Assembly (NCBI GenBank): GCA_009617715.1
Contig: VTFK01000051.1
Span: forward strand, 67,001-131,000
Direction of reading: 5' to 3'
Source of the DNA: Plectrocnemia conspersa
Taxonomy: Eukaryota > Arthropoda > Insecta > Trichoptera > Polycentropodidae
Length of the DNA: 64,000 nt
Shown: piece after piece, positions 9,412 to 20,702 of the stretch
Position numbering within the stretch: the stretch's first letter is position 1
Layout: the number at the start of each line of letters is the position of its first letter
Made by a program: the position numbers and the translations under genes
The notes under the pieces: generated by a model
Database searches by the model: none
The model's input: the letters and a program-made list of their open reading frames with translations, nothing else
What the model was told of the DNA's origin: nothing

Positions 9412-10390
9412 TTTTTGCTGATTAATATGTTTAAATATCGACTTGATTAATATTAGACAGAAATAGCAAGTTCAATAGCGCAACCATGCTCGTTTTATAA
9501 TTATAAGCAATTAAACCAAGCCAACTTTCTCAGATCCCCTGATAGATTTAATAAGTTCATCTCCAAGATCGCATTAACACTGCAATTTGAGTGGCGCACA
9601 TATCCAACCGTGACACACGCACGAGTCGAGGGCCATTCAACAAAAGAGCGTCAGATTTTCCAAAGATTCGCACACTTTCACCGCTCTTTCCTACGGACAA
9701 CCGGCTAACTCAATCAGACTCGGATGCGGAGAAAACTATTTATTTGGATTAACATCCTAGCATCTGAAAGTTTACGATTACTACAGTAAGTCTGAAGAAA
9801 TGTCGCTATAATTCGCGCCGACTTTCGTTCTGGGTGCGTTTTCTAATTACCCAATCTACAGAGTGGACGACACGTTCCATCGACAAGACGAGACATTTCG
9901 TAACGTTTCTGGCACACGCCGCATATCGTTACGCACCTGAATGGCACCAGTGGCCGACTATTTTGCAACAAATTCGTAAAATACACATCGTTTGGCATTG
10001 GGCGGGCGAAATGTCACTTTCCCATGTGTTTTTGTACAATTAATCAATTCTTTAAATGGTAATTACATACATACTTCGCAGTGCTAGTACAATTGGTTGT
10101 AATTCACTGGACTAGAGTATGCATTAGCACGAATTAATAAACATACGTTTGTGTTAAAAAAACTTTACGTAAAATAATAGAAATATATTTCGCTCAATGT
10201 GGATTACCGCAGGGATTTAATTTGGGTTCTCTGTTTTTACATTTACATACATTTCAGAAAATATCACAATGTTACATTTTCCAAATCTCCCTTTACTGTT
10301 TAGGCGAAAGTGTTAAAACGTTCGTCGGTGATTTAAGAGTGATCGGACAATAATGCAAATCGATAAAGCTCGGCTTCGTTAGGCGGAGCG
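9412..10390. other. Unique island, moderately GC-rich
   Basis: About 9530-10040 is less AT-rich than its surroundings and not repeated elsewhere in the window. It has many CG dinucleotides and one chance-length frame (9834-10043, +) with no family resemblance. It could be a regulatory element or an unrecognised exon. Confidence 0.3.
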
Positions 10391-10399
10391 CGTGTTAAT

Positions 10400-10990
10400 T
10401 TAATAGTTTATTTTTAATCGCAAATGACACACTGGGTGTCGTTGGCCATAATGGGACAAATTAATCACATGCACATCAAAAAAACATAGTAGAGCCAATA
10501 AATAAATAGCGTTTATCAGAATAGTGAACACCCCATGAATCAATTTAAAATGAGAATTATCAAAATTGGCAACAAGATTTACCTTGCACAAATGGTTTAG
10601 AATACCTATTAAATACATAAACATTGAGCAACATTTAATTTGTGTACGGTAAAACACTAGATAATTTATATAATTTTAATTAAAAATAAATTCGCTGCAG
10701 AGTTATTCATGGGGTGTTCACTGCTTTTGACTAGGCCTGCCGAAGGGGGGGGGGGGGAAGAGACAAATTCCCGAGTCCCGACTCTGGAAAATAGCAAGAA
10801 TATATTTAAAAAAAATAAACTAAACTACAGTTGTTTAAAATGTACTTTGTATGTACCTTTTAGGTTAACATTTTGAATACTTTGACAAACACCGAACAGT
10901 GGGAGCATATAATAACTAGTTACATTGTTCATAAGTTATTTTGTGTATACTGTAACTGGTGACAGTGCATACATTGACTAGGTAATGTAT
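10400..10990. repeat. Family C repeat, copy 1
   Basis: Blocks CACTGGGTGTCGTTGGCCAT (about 10430), AGTGAACACCCCATGAAT (about 10524), its inverted partner ATTCATGGGGTGTTCACTG (about 10706), then a 14-G run (about 10745) and ACTTTGACAAACACCGAACA to GTGCATACATTGACTAGGTA. The same order recurs at 50088-50800. The internal inverted pair encloses about 160 bp. No protein is encoded. Confidence 0.65.
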
Positions 10991-12121
10991 GCATTATCGA
11001 AATCCATACTTTGTAACATATATAACTATGTATATAATTGCATTTACTTATTTACCGCAACTGCCATGCTTTGTTTTGATGAAAAAAATAATTTATGGTT
11101 AACATACGCCGTTGATAATTTAGTAAGCCGCATAATTTATCAAACACTGAATATTTATTTATCAGTGATAAGTATATAAAGTAATGTGTTTTTAAATTAA
11201 GTATACTTATTTGTATATTAACTTTACCATTATTTATAATACTAATAAAATAAATATGAGGCGCAAAATGCTGATTTTTTTACGTTATAATGAAATCTTT
11301 GATAGAAAATTAAAAAACCTTTTATGCGACGCATTCAATATCGGATTTCAATGTCAGATGCATCGATGTTGATAAATAATACATGAAAAACGATACATTA
11401 TACTCACGTGGGAGTATAATTACTTCTTATAAAAAGATTGTGAATCACTCGCTGCGCAATACCGTATAAGGTTAAATTATTCATCAGTTTTTAATCCGAC
11501 GCTGGATTTCAAGAAAAAGCGACATTAATAATATTCAATAGTTTTCTTGCGATTGATTCCATTAATTGTTTATCTATGTCATCAGCATAATTGATCTATG
11601 TTTGGTCATTCCATCGCATCAGTGTAGCTTAACTGCAACATTTTCTCGACGAAAATAATCATGATATTTGAAGGCCCAGCAGAGAAAGTTGGCCTGGAGA
11701 TCTTCGCACTTTTCATAGCATATTAGAAGTGTTAAAAATAAACAGTTTAATGACAGTAACTTTAATCCGATAACACGTGATTCATCGAGACATAAGATTT
11801 AGGTCTTAATCGTGTTATTATATTATTACACATACAATATTCGAGATATGTGGGTGAGACACTGTTGCAGTAGAATACGTCGTTGCGGATACGTTGTATC
11901 ATCCATTGTTTCATTGTTTGAGATCGCGTTAACACCGTTTTGAAAATCGGCCACGGTGCCGCAGATCGTTATGCGAGTACACACTATCGTATAGTGAGAC
12001 TCTTGTCAGTCGATTATAGTCAAAGGGTAATAATGATACAATAACGAGATGAGAGAGTTGAGTTTTACATCTCTTTTGCTTCGATATATGCCTAAGTCAG
12101 GTGCGTCAATATGTGTACATA
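10991..12121. other. No gene seen
   Basis: AT-rich with one small dyad, ATTATACTC/GAGTATAAT, near 11399-11421. The 11850-12010 stretch is slightly GC-richer but has no coding signature. Confidence 0.35.
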
Positions 12122-12437
12122 ATTGTGACTAGAGATTGCAATAATACCGGTATTACTGAGAGAAAAAACAGTCAATACCGGTATTGACTTTATTATTATT
12201 TTAATTAATTAACCGCATGATTCACCATGTATATTGATTAGCAAAACAAAAGCATTCGAATCACTCGACTATTGTTTCGGTTATACCGGAATTTTCAATA
12301 CCGGTATTACTGAGAGAGAAAAATAATGTCAATACCGGAAAAAAAAAATTCGGTACTACCGGTATTTCATTTTGTAATACTGGTAGTACCGAAGTCAATT
12401 TTTGCCCCAATACCGGTATTGCAACCCTAATTGTGAC
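12122..12437. mobile_element. hAT-type miniature element with perfect 8-bp target duplication
   Basis: The element spans 12130-12429 (300 bp). It is flanked by identical ATTGTGAC at 12122-12129 and 12430-12437. Ends are TAGAGATTGCAATA on the left and, reverse-complemented, TAGGGTTGCAATACCGG on the right. An 8-bp duplication and TAGGG-type ends are hallmarks of hAT transposons. The interior holds several copies of the palindrome AATACCGGTATT and the repeated phrase TTACTGAGAGA(G)AAAAA. No coding capacity; it would have been moved by a hAT transposase elsewhere. Confidence 0.85.
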
Positions 12438-12954
12438 ATAAATATAAGAGGCTCCTGTAATACATGAACATTAATATGTTTGGGGAAGAATAGCAGCACA
12501 AAATTTTTCGTAAAAATAAACCATGAATGATTGAATAACGATAAATAGTTTTAACAAAATATTAATAATGAGTTATCAATCTGAAAATAATTGTTCTACT
12601 TGTCATGTTTTGAATATCGCATCTGTCACGTTTCCTGTGTGTTATAAAACAGCGTATGTATAATATGCGTGATGATGTCACTCTTAACAATCGGGAAATT
12701 TATATTATTAAATTTCAATACATCTGGCGAAACATGTATATATATTTTTTTATAGCAAAATAAATTACGTCAAAGTCAACGCGTTCGCTATTTCTCAAAA
12801 TTTGTGTACTTCATTAAAAGTAAAAAATATATGCAATTTATAAAATAAATTTTGAATTTCATTTCATTTCTTTCCATGATTAATCCCATGTTTTATTTAT
12901 TTATATTTTTAACTACATATAAAGCAATAGCCGCCGTTCTAATTCGGTCCATAT
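12438..12954. other. No gene seen
   Basis: AT-rich spacer between the hAT miniature element and the Tc1/mariner relic. No motif or repeat recognised. Confidence 0.35.
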
Positions 12955-13540
12955 TAGCTTCTGGCCTGTGCTGTAAATCAGACAGCTGTCAATAATCACG
13001 CGTGTTCAAAGTGTCAAATGTTAGATTGCAGCAACACATTGTTAAACGCGTTAAAACTGTTCAATTGAACTGTGTATCGAAGTTTACGGTTTACTGAGCG
13101 AACAATTCGCAACGCAGTGTAAAAATTTGTACATGAAAGTGTGGCCAGAGCAGCTTTTAACCTTTTTTTATGGCTCTCTTTGGCGCATTTTGCATCTGCA
13201 CTTGCACCTACAGCAGTATAAAATTCAGACAACACAAGAACTAAAGCCCAGATACAACGAAGAATTTAAGCAGATTGATTGTAAGAGCAGCAGGAAATTA
13301 ATACTGATTTTTAAAGAAAATCTGCTTCTCTGATGAAGAACATTTCCACCCTCTGAGTATGTTAATAAGCAAAATAGCCGCATTTGGGTCGAGGAAAATT
13401 TGCATGTGATTCACATGAGACCATTACATACATGCCCAAAAGTGACTGTTTGGTGCCCATTGTGGTCAGGTAGCGTCATTGGGCCTTACTTTTTTGTAAA
13501 CGATGAAGGTCGGATTATAACAGTCAACGGTGAGCGCTAT
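12955..13540 (+). pseudogene. Tc1/mariner-superfamily transposase relic with left TIR
   Basis: The left terminal segment holds GACAGCTGTCAATAATCACG and CGTGTTCAAAGTGTCAAATG, shared with ends at 40464, 42337 and 59531. Coding remnants on the plus strand include YGSLWRILHL, YKIQTTQELKP, then YVNKQNSRIWVEENLHVI and KVTVWCPLWSGSVIGPYFF with VNGERY. These are the conserved middle of insect Tc3/mariner-like transposases, close to the second catalytic Asp region. Several frameshifts separate the blocks, and the C-terminal part and right TIR are missing. It is dead. Confidence 0.8.
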
Positions 13541-15399
13541 TATTATTATTTTTTTATAATTAACGAAACACAGTAAATGTTCGCTCTCGAATTTTTGAGA
13601 GCAAGGGATCTTCCCTCTTAACTTTGCCTTCTTTTTAAACCTTCAATTTACACTACATTGAGAAATTTATTAACTGATACTTTTAAATCACGCCAGCACT
13701 ATGTATGTATATTAGTAACCGTGACTAAAACCAGCTGAGACTCATTAAAACGCACTATATCGATTCTCAGCAGCACAAAAAGCTCAATTTATAACCACAT
13801 TAACATCCCAATGGAATTGGCACAGTTCCAAAGCACACACTCGACTTTTTTCACATTACTTTACTTTAATAAAAGATCAAATGATACTGATGAGAAGAAA
13901 GATACATTCAATTAAATAATCGTCAGATTTATTTTATAAAAGGGTACTGCGATTTTTTTCAATTGAATATAACAAACACGGTTTTTAGGAACGTTGACCG
14001 TCAATGATTCATGCATTTGAAGGATAAAGATAATCTCTGTCGCAGCGTCATCGTCCTGACAAATACTCATGTTAGGTTAGCGGTTTTATCCTTATCATCG
14101 ATGACTGTTCCTTCCTTAGTTGGATAATTTATATTAAACGAGATCAGTTCATGCGATTTTTGTGGTTTGCGATGTCGATTGAGTGTAATCACGCGAGAGG
14201 ACCAAACGTTTTTTCTCCGAACGACCTTTTGCTAATTAATTTATTACGATTTTTTTCGATCGTTAGCTTCAAGGAAAACGATATCAATAATCCAAGAGAC
14301 GCTTAGATATGAATCGAATCGGATATGTCGTGACATATTACTCGACATATGTGTTTTTTCGCCATGAGAAAACTTTATATCACGCAGTTGACCTTTTCCC
14401 TAAGCACTTCGCAACCGTGCGCATCCAAAAATAACACACGATATACATACATATTTCAAATATTGACAAGTTGTCAATGACAACTCGATTAAATATTGAT
14501 TTGTCAAGTTGAACCTAAAGTAGAAAATGAACAAATATGTATTTTTTTAAACGATGGAGAGTTAACATTTATATCTATACTAGTAAATGTGCTATCATAA
14601 AACATCAGCCAAGTCGCGTGCCGAGCCCTATCTGCTCTACGGATCGCAATATCTGCACCGCATAAAACCACAAAACCGCAACGTAAAGAGCCTTGTTCGA
14701 TCAATGAGACGATTAAAGCTTCCACGTCGTTCTTCGATATACATGCATACATAACAACAAAATAACAAACTACGCATTGCCTATTTCCCGTTATCCGGCG
14801 AGAATCTCGACACAGTTCCATCGCATCCAAAGATGCGTAAAAACTGACCTAGACAAGTCAAGAAACTTTAAAATAGTCGTCGTTGCAAAAAAACTATTTG
14901 CTTAAAATATATACAAAAGAAGTGATCTCATAACAAAACAGACATATGATAATTTTAAGTATTCATGAATCATCACATTACCATTTATTCTATTATACAA
15001 ACATGTTATGCACGTCAGATCATTTGTTTTATTTCTTAAAATATTAGCGATACTAAATGAAATGAATAAGATTTAACAAACACAATACCGACAGATCGAC
15101 TCAAATTAGGTTCTTAAATAGAAGTTTTAAATACCGTCTCAAAATTTTGTGGAGCAGTGCGAGTTGTCATAAAACTGAGCAGAGGTCGCACTGTCATTAA
15201 CGCGCCATTTTTAATGCCAAATCGCTTTTCGGATAGATATAATAAAAACAGTTTTACAGTAAAATATATTGGTGACTTACCGATGGAAATTTCTGTATGT
15301 CTAATCAAAGCTCAGATAACCCCTTCCCTTCATCAGATGCTAGAGATACCCAGGGATTAGGACAACGGCATGAGAGTGATAGTTGAATATGAGCCTACA
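13541..15399. other. No gene seen; mixed composition
   Basis: Contains GC-richer patches at about 14030-14330 and 14590-14830. The longest frame (14504-14830, minus) has no recognisable domain and lies opposite similar chance frames. Possible intronic regulatory DNA. Confidence 0.3.
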
Positions 15400-15505
15400 C
15401 TAGGGTTTTAATATAATATTTTAATATTATATTATTCGAACTATTCGCCTTATTTTAAACTATATGAATATTCGAATAATTGATCGAATATAGTCATTTT
15501 TTTCA
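15400..15505. repeat. Family B terminal fragment
   Basis: CTAGGGTTTTAATATAATAT followed by ATTCGAACTATTCGCC and GAATATTCGAATAATTGATC resembles the TAGGGTT...ATTCGAATA terminus of family B. Only the end is preserved. Confidence 0.4.
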
Positions 15506-15639
15506 ATACATCCGAGTGACTAGTGCCAATCCAAAATCCACGGTCCTTTATGCACCTTTATTTTGCTTCGAAATGCGAGATAATGGGACGCTTCTTCTCA
15601 ACAAAAAAAAATGCTTTAAAGCTTTCAAAAACTATTAGT

Positions 15640-15790
15640 GAATAAAATGTTTATCGGCGGTATCTAATACGACCGAAATTCACAGAATTGCGACATATTT
15701 TCTGAATTCAAATTTTATGCGAAATATTTTAATTGGTCATTTAAAATGATTAAAAAATATCTACTCATAATATTTATCTGAAAATTAATG
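15640..15790 (+). repeat. Family D fragment
   Basis: TGCGACATATTTTCTGAATT, TTTTATGCGAAATATTTTAA and ATCTACTCATAATATTTA match 37745-37838 (+) and 59215-59340 (minus). As at 37838, a family A unit follows shortly downstream. Confidence 0.6.
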
Positions 15791-15849
15791 TTGTTTTCTT
15801 TGCTGCTCAGTATTGCCATATAGTGAACTTTCAGTCCAGATCAAAAGCA

Positions 15850-16070
15850 ATAAAATCGTGCCATCGCGGTGAAAACGCTCGATTATCAAGTTACTTTTAC
15901 AATAATATTACGAGTAAAAATTGAATAAAGCACATCTAAACCGAATTTTGACCAATAGGAGAGCGCAAAAAACAATTATCCCTTCTCAGAAGTCAAAAAT
16001 CCACGTCAAAAGCAATAAAATCGTTCCGTCGCCGTCGCGCCGACACGCTCGATTTTTACGGCGTTTTTAT
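15850..16070 (+). repeat. Family A unit(s)
   Basis: The tail of one monomer (AAAAGCAATAAAATCGTGCC) is followed by a full unit with TAAACCGAATTTTGACCAAT, GAGAGCGCAAAAAACAATTA, CTTCTCAGAAGTC and again AAAAGCAATAAAATCGT. Period and order match 1456-1835. Confidence 0.7.
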
Positions 16071-16435
16071 TGAAATTTTAGACATGATCGGCCGTTTTAT
16101 ATTAATAATATAAGTCCATCGTAATAATTTTGATTTTCTGAAACAACTGATAATTGCGATGTCTGTTTTTTATTCTTCCTTATTTTCCCCAAAATTCGGT
16201 TTGAATATACTTTGATCAGCCCTCTTATATTAGAAGTTCATAGTAATATCGATAGCTATCATATTTTTAAAACATAGTGTAATATCGAAATGCAGACAAA
16301 ATATGGAGCAATATGTGAGATGCAATGTCTGTCTGTACGTATTCTTCCGCTTATTTTCCCCTGAGAGATAAGTCGACTTGGTTTGTATTTTGGACTTGAC
16401 TTAATGAAAATTCTAAAACTATAATTAGTTTTGGT

Positions 16436-16483
16436 TTGGGTTTGAATAGCAAATGGACGTTTCGCAACTGTCAAATTGAGATT
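16436..16483 (-). repeat. Family H end fragment
   Basis: The minus strand reads GACAGTTGCGAAACGTCCAT then TTGCTATTCAAACCC, nearly identical over about 46 bp to 24173-24220. A trace (TGACAGTTGCAAAACGT) lies at 63650. Confidence 0.55.
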
Positions 16484-16489
16484 CATAGA

Positions 16490-16575
16490 AATTTTAGAGC
16501 AGCATATTAGCGCCTATCAGTTAAATTGTATTTTCGCTAGTAGAAATATATATCTACTGGTGAAAATGTATTTTA
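16490..16575 (+). repeat. Family F copy
   Basis: Contains TATTAGCGCCTATCAG, TTTTCGCTAGTAGAAATATA and TATCTACTGGTGAAAATGTA, matching 1928-2200. Confidence 0.6.
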
Positions 16576-16984
16576 CTTTTTACTTATTGTATAATATGTA
16601 TAAAAAAAAAGCTGAAGGAGCTTGATATGTGACGTTTTCGTCACCTAAAAAAGGGAATTTGGAACGTCATTTTACCGGCTCGTATTTTTCGGGTCAGAAT
16701 ATAAGCGGCTAGAATAAATATTAGATGTTCAGAATCTATATTAATGGGTAGGAATTCATATTAAATGGTAAGAATTATTTTGACAGATGGTCAGAATCAT
16801 ATTTTTCAGTTGGCAATAGTGTTGTTATTGCTGTAACGCTGAAGGTTGGTACAACTGATCGATCTGGCATTCGCATGTCGGCAGTTCAGTATCATTAGCA
16901 TTATCAAGGTGTCTTAGGCCAGCTTGTCAGTTGCTCTCCACCGCCGCTCTGTCATTATTCCCGTTTCGTTCGTCGCTCTGAATT

Positions 16985-17060
16985 CATTTACACTTTACAT
17001 ACAATTAAATAGATTCATTGAGAATTATTCATGGGGTGTTCAGTGTTATAACCAATGCAA
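16985..17060. repeat. Family C fragment
   Basis: TAGATTCATTGAGAATTATTCATGGGGTGTTCAGTG matches the inverted-arm region of family C at 10700 and 50400. It is an isolated piece. Confidence 0.45.
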
Positions 17061-20000
17061 CAGTTTAGGTGCGAACGAGATATTTTATAACATATTACTA
17101 GAATAAATAAATTGTCTATTTTACAAAATATCCTGAATAATCCCTTCACTATAAGATCCCGAAAAAGAAATTTACTAATTATAATTATGTAATATTACTT
17201 TTAGAAGTTATCATTTTCAACCTTCCAAGGGTCTCAAGAAGATACAAAGAATAGAAGATAAATTATTTAACAAAAAACATGCTGTTTTCCTAAGATTCTC
17301 AATTTTTATTTATCATTTTACTCATGAAAAAAATATTTATATATTACATTAAAAAATTTAATATTATCTAGGTAATGCAGTGACATTTTTTCTGTTCTAA
17401 AACTCTTATCTCATTTAAAATTTCACCCAGAAACTAGGCCAATCAATCGATTTATGTTCGCATAGAAGAGCTCAATTTACGGAAATACGATTCGCATCTA
17501 AAAAAGGCAATTAATCAACGAGACGAACGGAGAAAATCAAATTTTCCGTCGCTCGTACCAATTCGCCCCTGGAACGCGTACGGAAATTATTGAAGCACGA
17601 GCGAATATGTATAAGCATTCTCAAACCCGTGTATGTATGTTTCACATGACGCCTGTAAGAAAAATGTGTAATTGGATCAATTCCGCGAAAGCTTTTCATT
17701 TTCGGTATAAGATAACATATTCGGCATATTACATTATTTGGATTAGGAAATGAGCCAACTCAAGCGGAATTCGTAAACGCGGGCTATTGTTGAAATTTTC
17801 GCAATAAGCGGAAAACATTGTTACAACTATGACTAACAGTAAAAAATATGTAAGATAGTAACAAAAAAAATGCTGACGATTCCGCAAATGTTTGATTATA
17901 AGATATTAATATAAACACAGCGCCACAACCGTAACTGGCTCATGTATTATAGTTCAAATTAAATCTCTGCTTTAACATGAATACATGCATGTCCATATAA
18001 TGCAGTTAAATTTTGCATCAGCATATGCAAAATGCATTTTTTGAAGCGTGTCGCCGATTAACGGTCGAAGTTACGCTACGAGAATTCACTAGAAACGAAG
18101 AGAATAAATAAATTACATTCTTTTTTTTAAGTCGAGCATATGCGATAATGTTCAAACAGGTGTTATTCGTATTGGTAATTCAAATAATATCACATATGTT
18201 AAGAAGTTTCGAGTCGTAGTGAATATTAGGGACAGACTCAACAAGGTGCCATTATTATTAATTTCATAATAATAGCAACAGAATAAATTTCTTCAAGGTA
18301 TACGATGATAAATATTAATTAAGGAAAATTCAACACGCAAGACGCGTTCTCCCAAACTCCCACTACTCCCACTACAAATAAGCGAGGAGAATTTAAATAT
18401 GCGATATCTTATATATTGTTTTAGTATAAGATTATTATTCCATAGAACGAATTGTTTGTGAATTTGTGGCGACCACACATAGATGTTACGTTTGAAAAGG
18501 TCTTATTCTCAAAACTTGCGGTAATTGACTGTGAAACAAGGAAACAAGACAATAGCGCAAAGGATGGACCACACAAAAAGCCCTCGTTGCGACCAGAATA
18601 TCGCATAAATAACACTTTTGTTCTTACATTATTGAGAGAATATTTCTTTGTTGCGAAACGGTCACGGATATAATAAATCCCCGGATCCACAAGATTCCCG
18701 TTGCAATGCAATACGACCTTGGACAATGCCCATCAAGCGAATGTCGCTTTCAAAATGCGTATACCTATTTCTCCGTTTTAAGAAGCGACTGTAGAAATTG
18801 ACTGGATGATCGCTGCATAATTGTGATTGGTCAGCAAGCTTTGCAGCCCTGGATACTTGAGCCTGGACTTTGATGAGGAGAAGGTAGTCACAAGCAGCCA
18901 CTCGAAAAGACCAGCAGACCAGCAGAGCACCACCGTAGCAGAAAGGGATCAACACGAGGACCTCCCACAGACATCATCCCTGCGCCAGCTTCTCCACCAC
19001 CACTCGTAGAAAACATCTCGCCAATTACCGTCTATCGCAATTGTAATATAATAGAATAAAACTCGAACTAGATTCCACTAAGCGTCTCTACGAACGGTTT
19101 TCAAACCCTAAACATTATTTTTGACAGATGCAGAAGCGAATGAGCATTAAACCACAATTCTTAAACAATTGAAGAGCTTTGAACTCTATATAAAAATATT
19201 TTTTTAAGATTAGACCCTAATATTCTCGACACCGTTTAAGATCAGGATTTATATACATATATTAGTGTCGTATTCGTTTTGTAAAAACAACGAATATTTC
19301 ATAATATTAGTATAAATTAACATAAACGTTTCCTTATTTATTACCAAAGAAAAATATTATTTATTTATCGATTAATAATATTTTAAAATGTACGAAACAC
19401 GACGAATGACACATTCTTATTTGATAAATATTTCTGATTTTGATATAGAAGTATATAATTCAAGGAACGCGAGATCTGATTTCTCACAAACAATATTTCA
19501 AGCGTAAAGCGTGAAACAAATGCCGACAGGCTTAGATTCTGTGCGAGAGACCAGACTAGTCCTAAATATTTATGAAATTTTATAAAACAGCTACTCAAAC
19601 TACTTTTTAAAACATGTTCTTCGTCTAAAAAACAGTAGTATGTTTATATATGAATTGAATTTAATGATTGTGAACGATACAGATTAATTGAATCACACGC
19701 AAGTTACTAATACATATACTTATAGTTATTCTAACTTAACTGCTCTACAATTGACTGCAGGAGAGAAGTAAAAACACAACTTCCTCTAGCCTTTTATTAT
19801 ATTATATAGGATTGCGCAATGAAAATTTTTCCGATTGATTTTGTATTATACCTGCTTTTCTCTTTACTCCAAAATATACTCAAAAATGACACATTTTAAC
19901 ACATATAACGAATTATCTGTAGTCTATGCCGTAACAGCGGGTTCCAGAATATTCCGTGCGATAAAATAAAAATATTATTAGTGTCATACATATGTTAAGG

Positions 20001-20700
20001 AGTACATGTACTACAAACATACTTGATCGGAACGAAACCCGATATATCTGTGCATCCTGTGCCGTTCCTCTCCACAGAGGTACCATCCATTGATGAACTA
20101 TTAAAGATAATATTTATGTTAAAATATTTTTGGAGTACATCTTTATATCTACGGATTCTACAATGATTTAAGGCAAGAAATTTTAAAAGTAAGAAAAATA
20201 ACGGGCCTTTATGTATCATAATAGCGCTCGCACGCATATGAGGACAGAATCAATTAAAACCATTGATGATGGGGGTATTGATATACCCCCCTTCGGCAGT
20301 ACCACGATATATTGTGTCGTATAGCGTAAAATTAAATAATTTAATTTTTATTTGTAATGTATGTTTAAAAAAACACTTAATTACAGGCAATAAATGATCA
20401 TGGAATGCAGATGACATAGTCATCATTGCAGAAAGCGTCTGAAATCAGACTCAATGAGCTTCATAAAAAGATAAGAATTGAGCCACATCCGCATTGCTTC
20501 CATACAAAATGCATTTGTATGACACAATCTTAACACAATACATAAAAATTCTGCATTTATAACAATAAAAAACACATACATAAATGCATGTTCTATAATT
20601 ACTAATATACGTTTTCTAACGACTGAACGCCCTTGCCACCGCAATGTCAACCCAGCTTTATTTACTCTGCGTGTTTATTTTTTAGTCGATTTGAACAAAA
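17061..20700. other. No confident gene; unique DNA
   Basis: AT-rich background with a GC-richer part at about 18480-19020. There the minus strand has two sizeable frames (18421-18726 and 18662-18955) and the plus strand has others. Neither shows a domain or splice-consistent neighbours, so I treat them as chance. Other patches (17460-17660, 19980-20110) are also unassigned. Confidence 0.3.
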
Positions 20701-20702
20701 AC

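Noticed and set aside
13014..13235. Minus frame over the mariner relic
   Set aside because: Antisense of the true plus-strand transposase blocks (YGSLWRILHL). The same antisense pattern recurs at 42565-42750.
14504..14830. 108-codon minus frame as a gene
   Set aside because: No domain, no splice-compatible neighbours and the composition is not codon-like.
18421..18955. Minus-strand frames as a chemoreceptor-like gene
   Set aside because: Some hydrophobicity, but no conserved family motif, and both strands are open to similar lengths.
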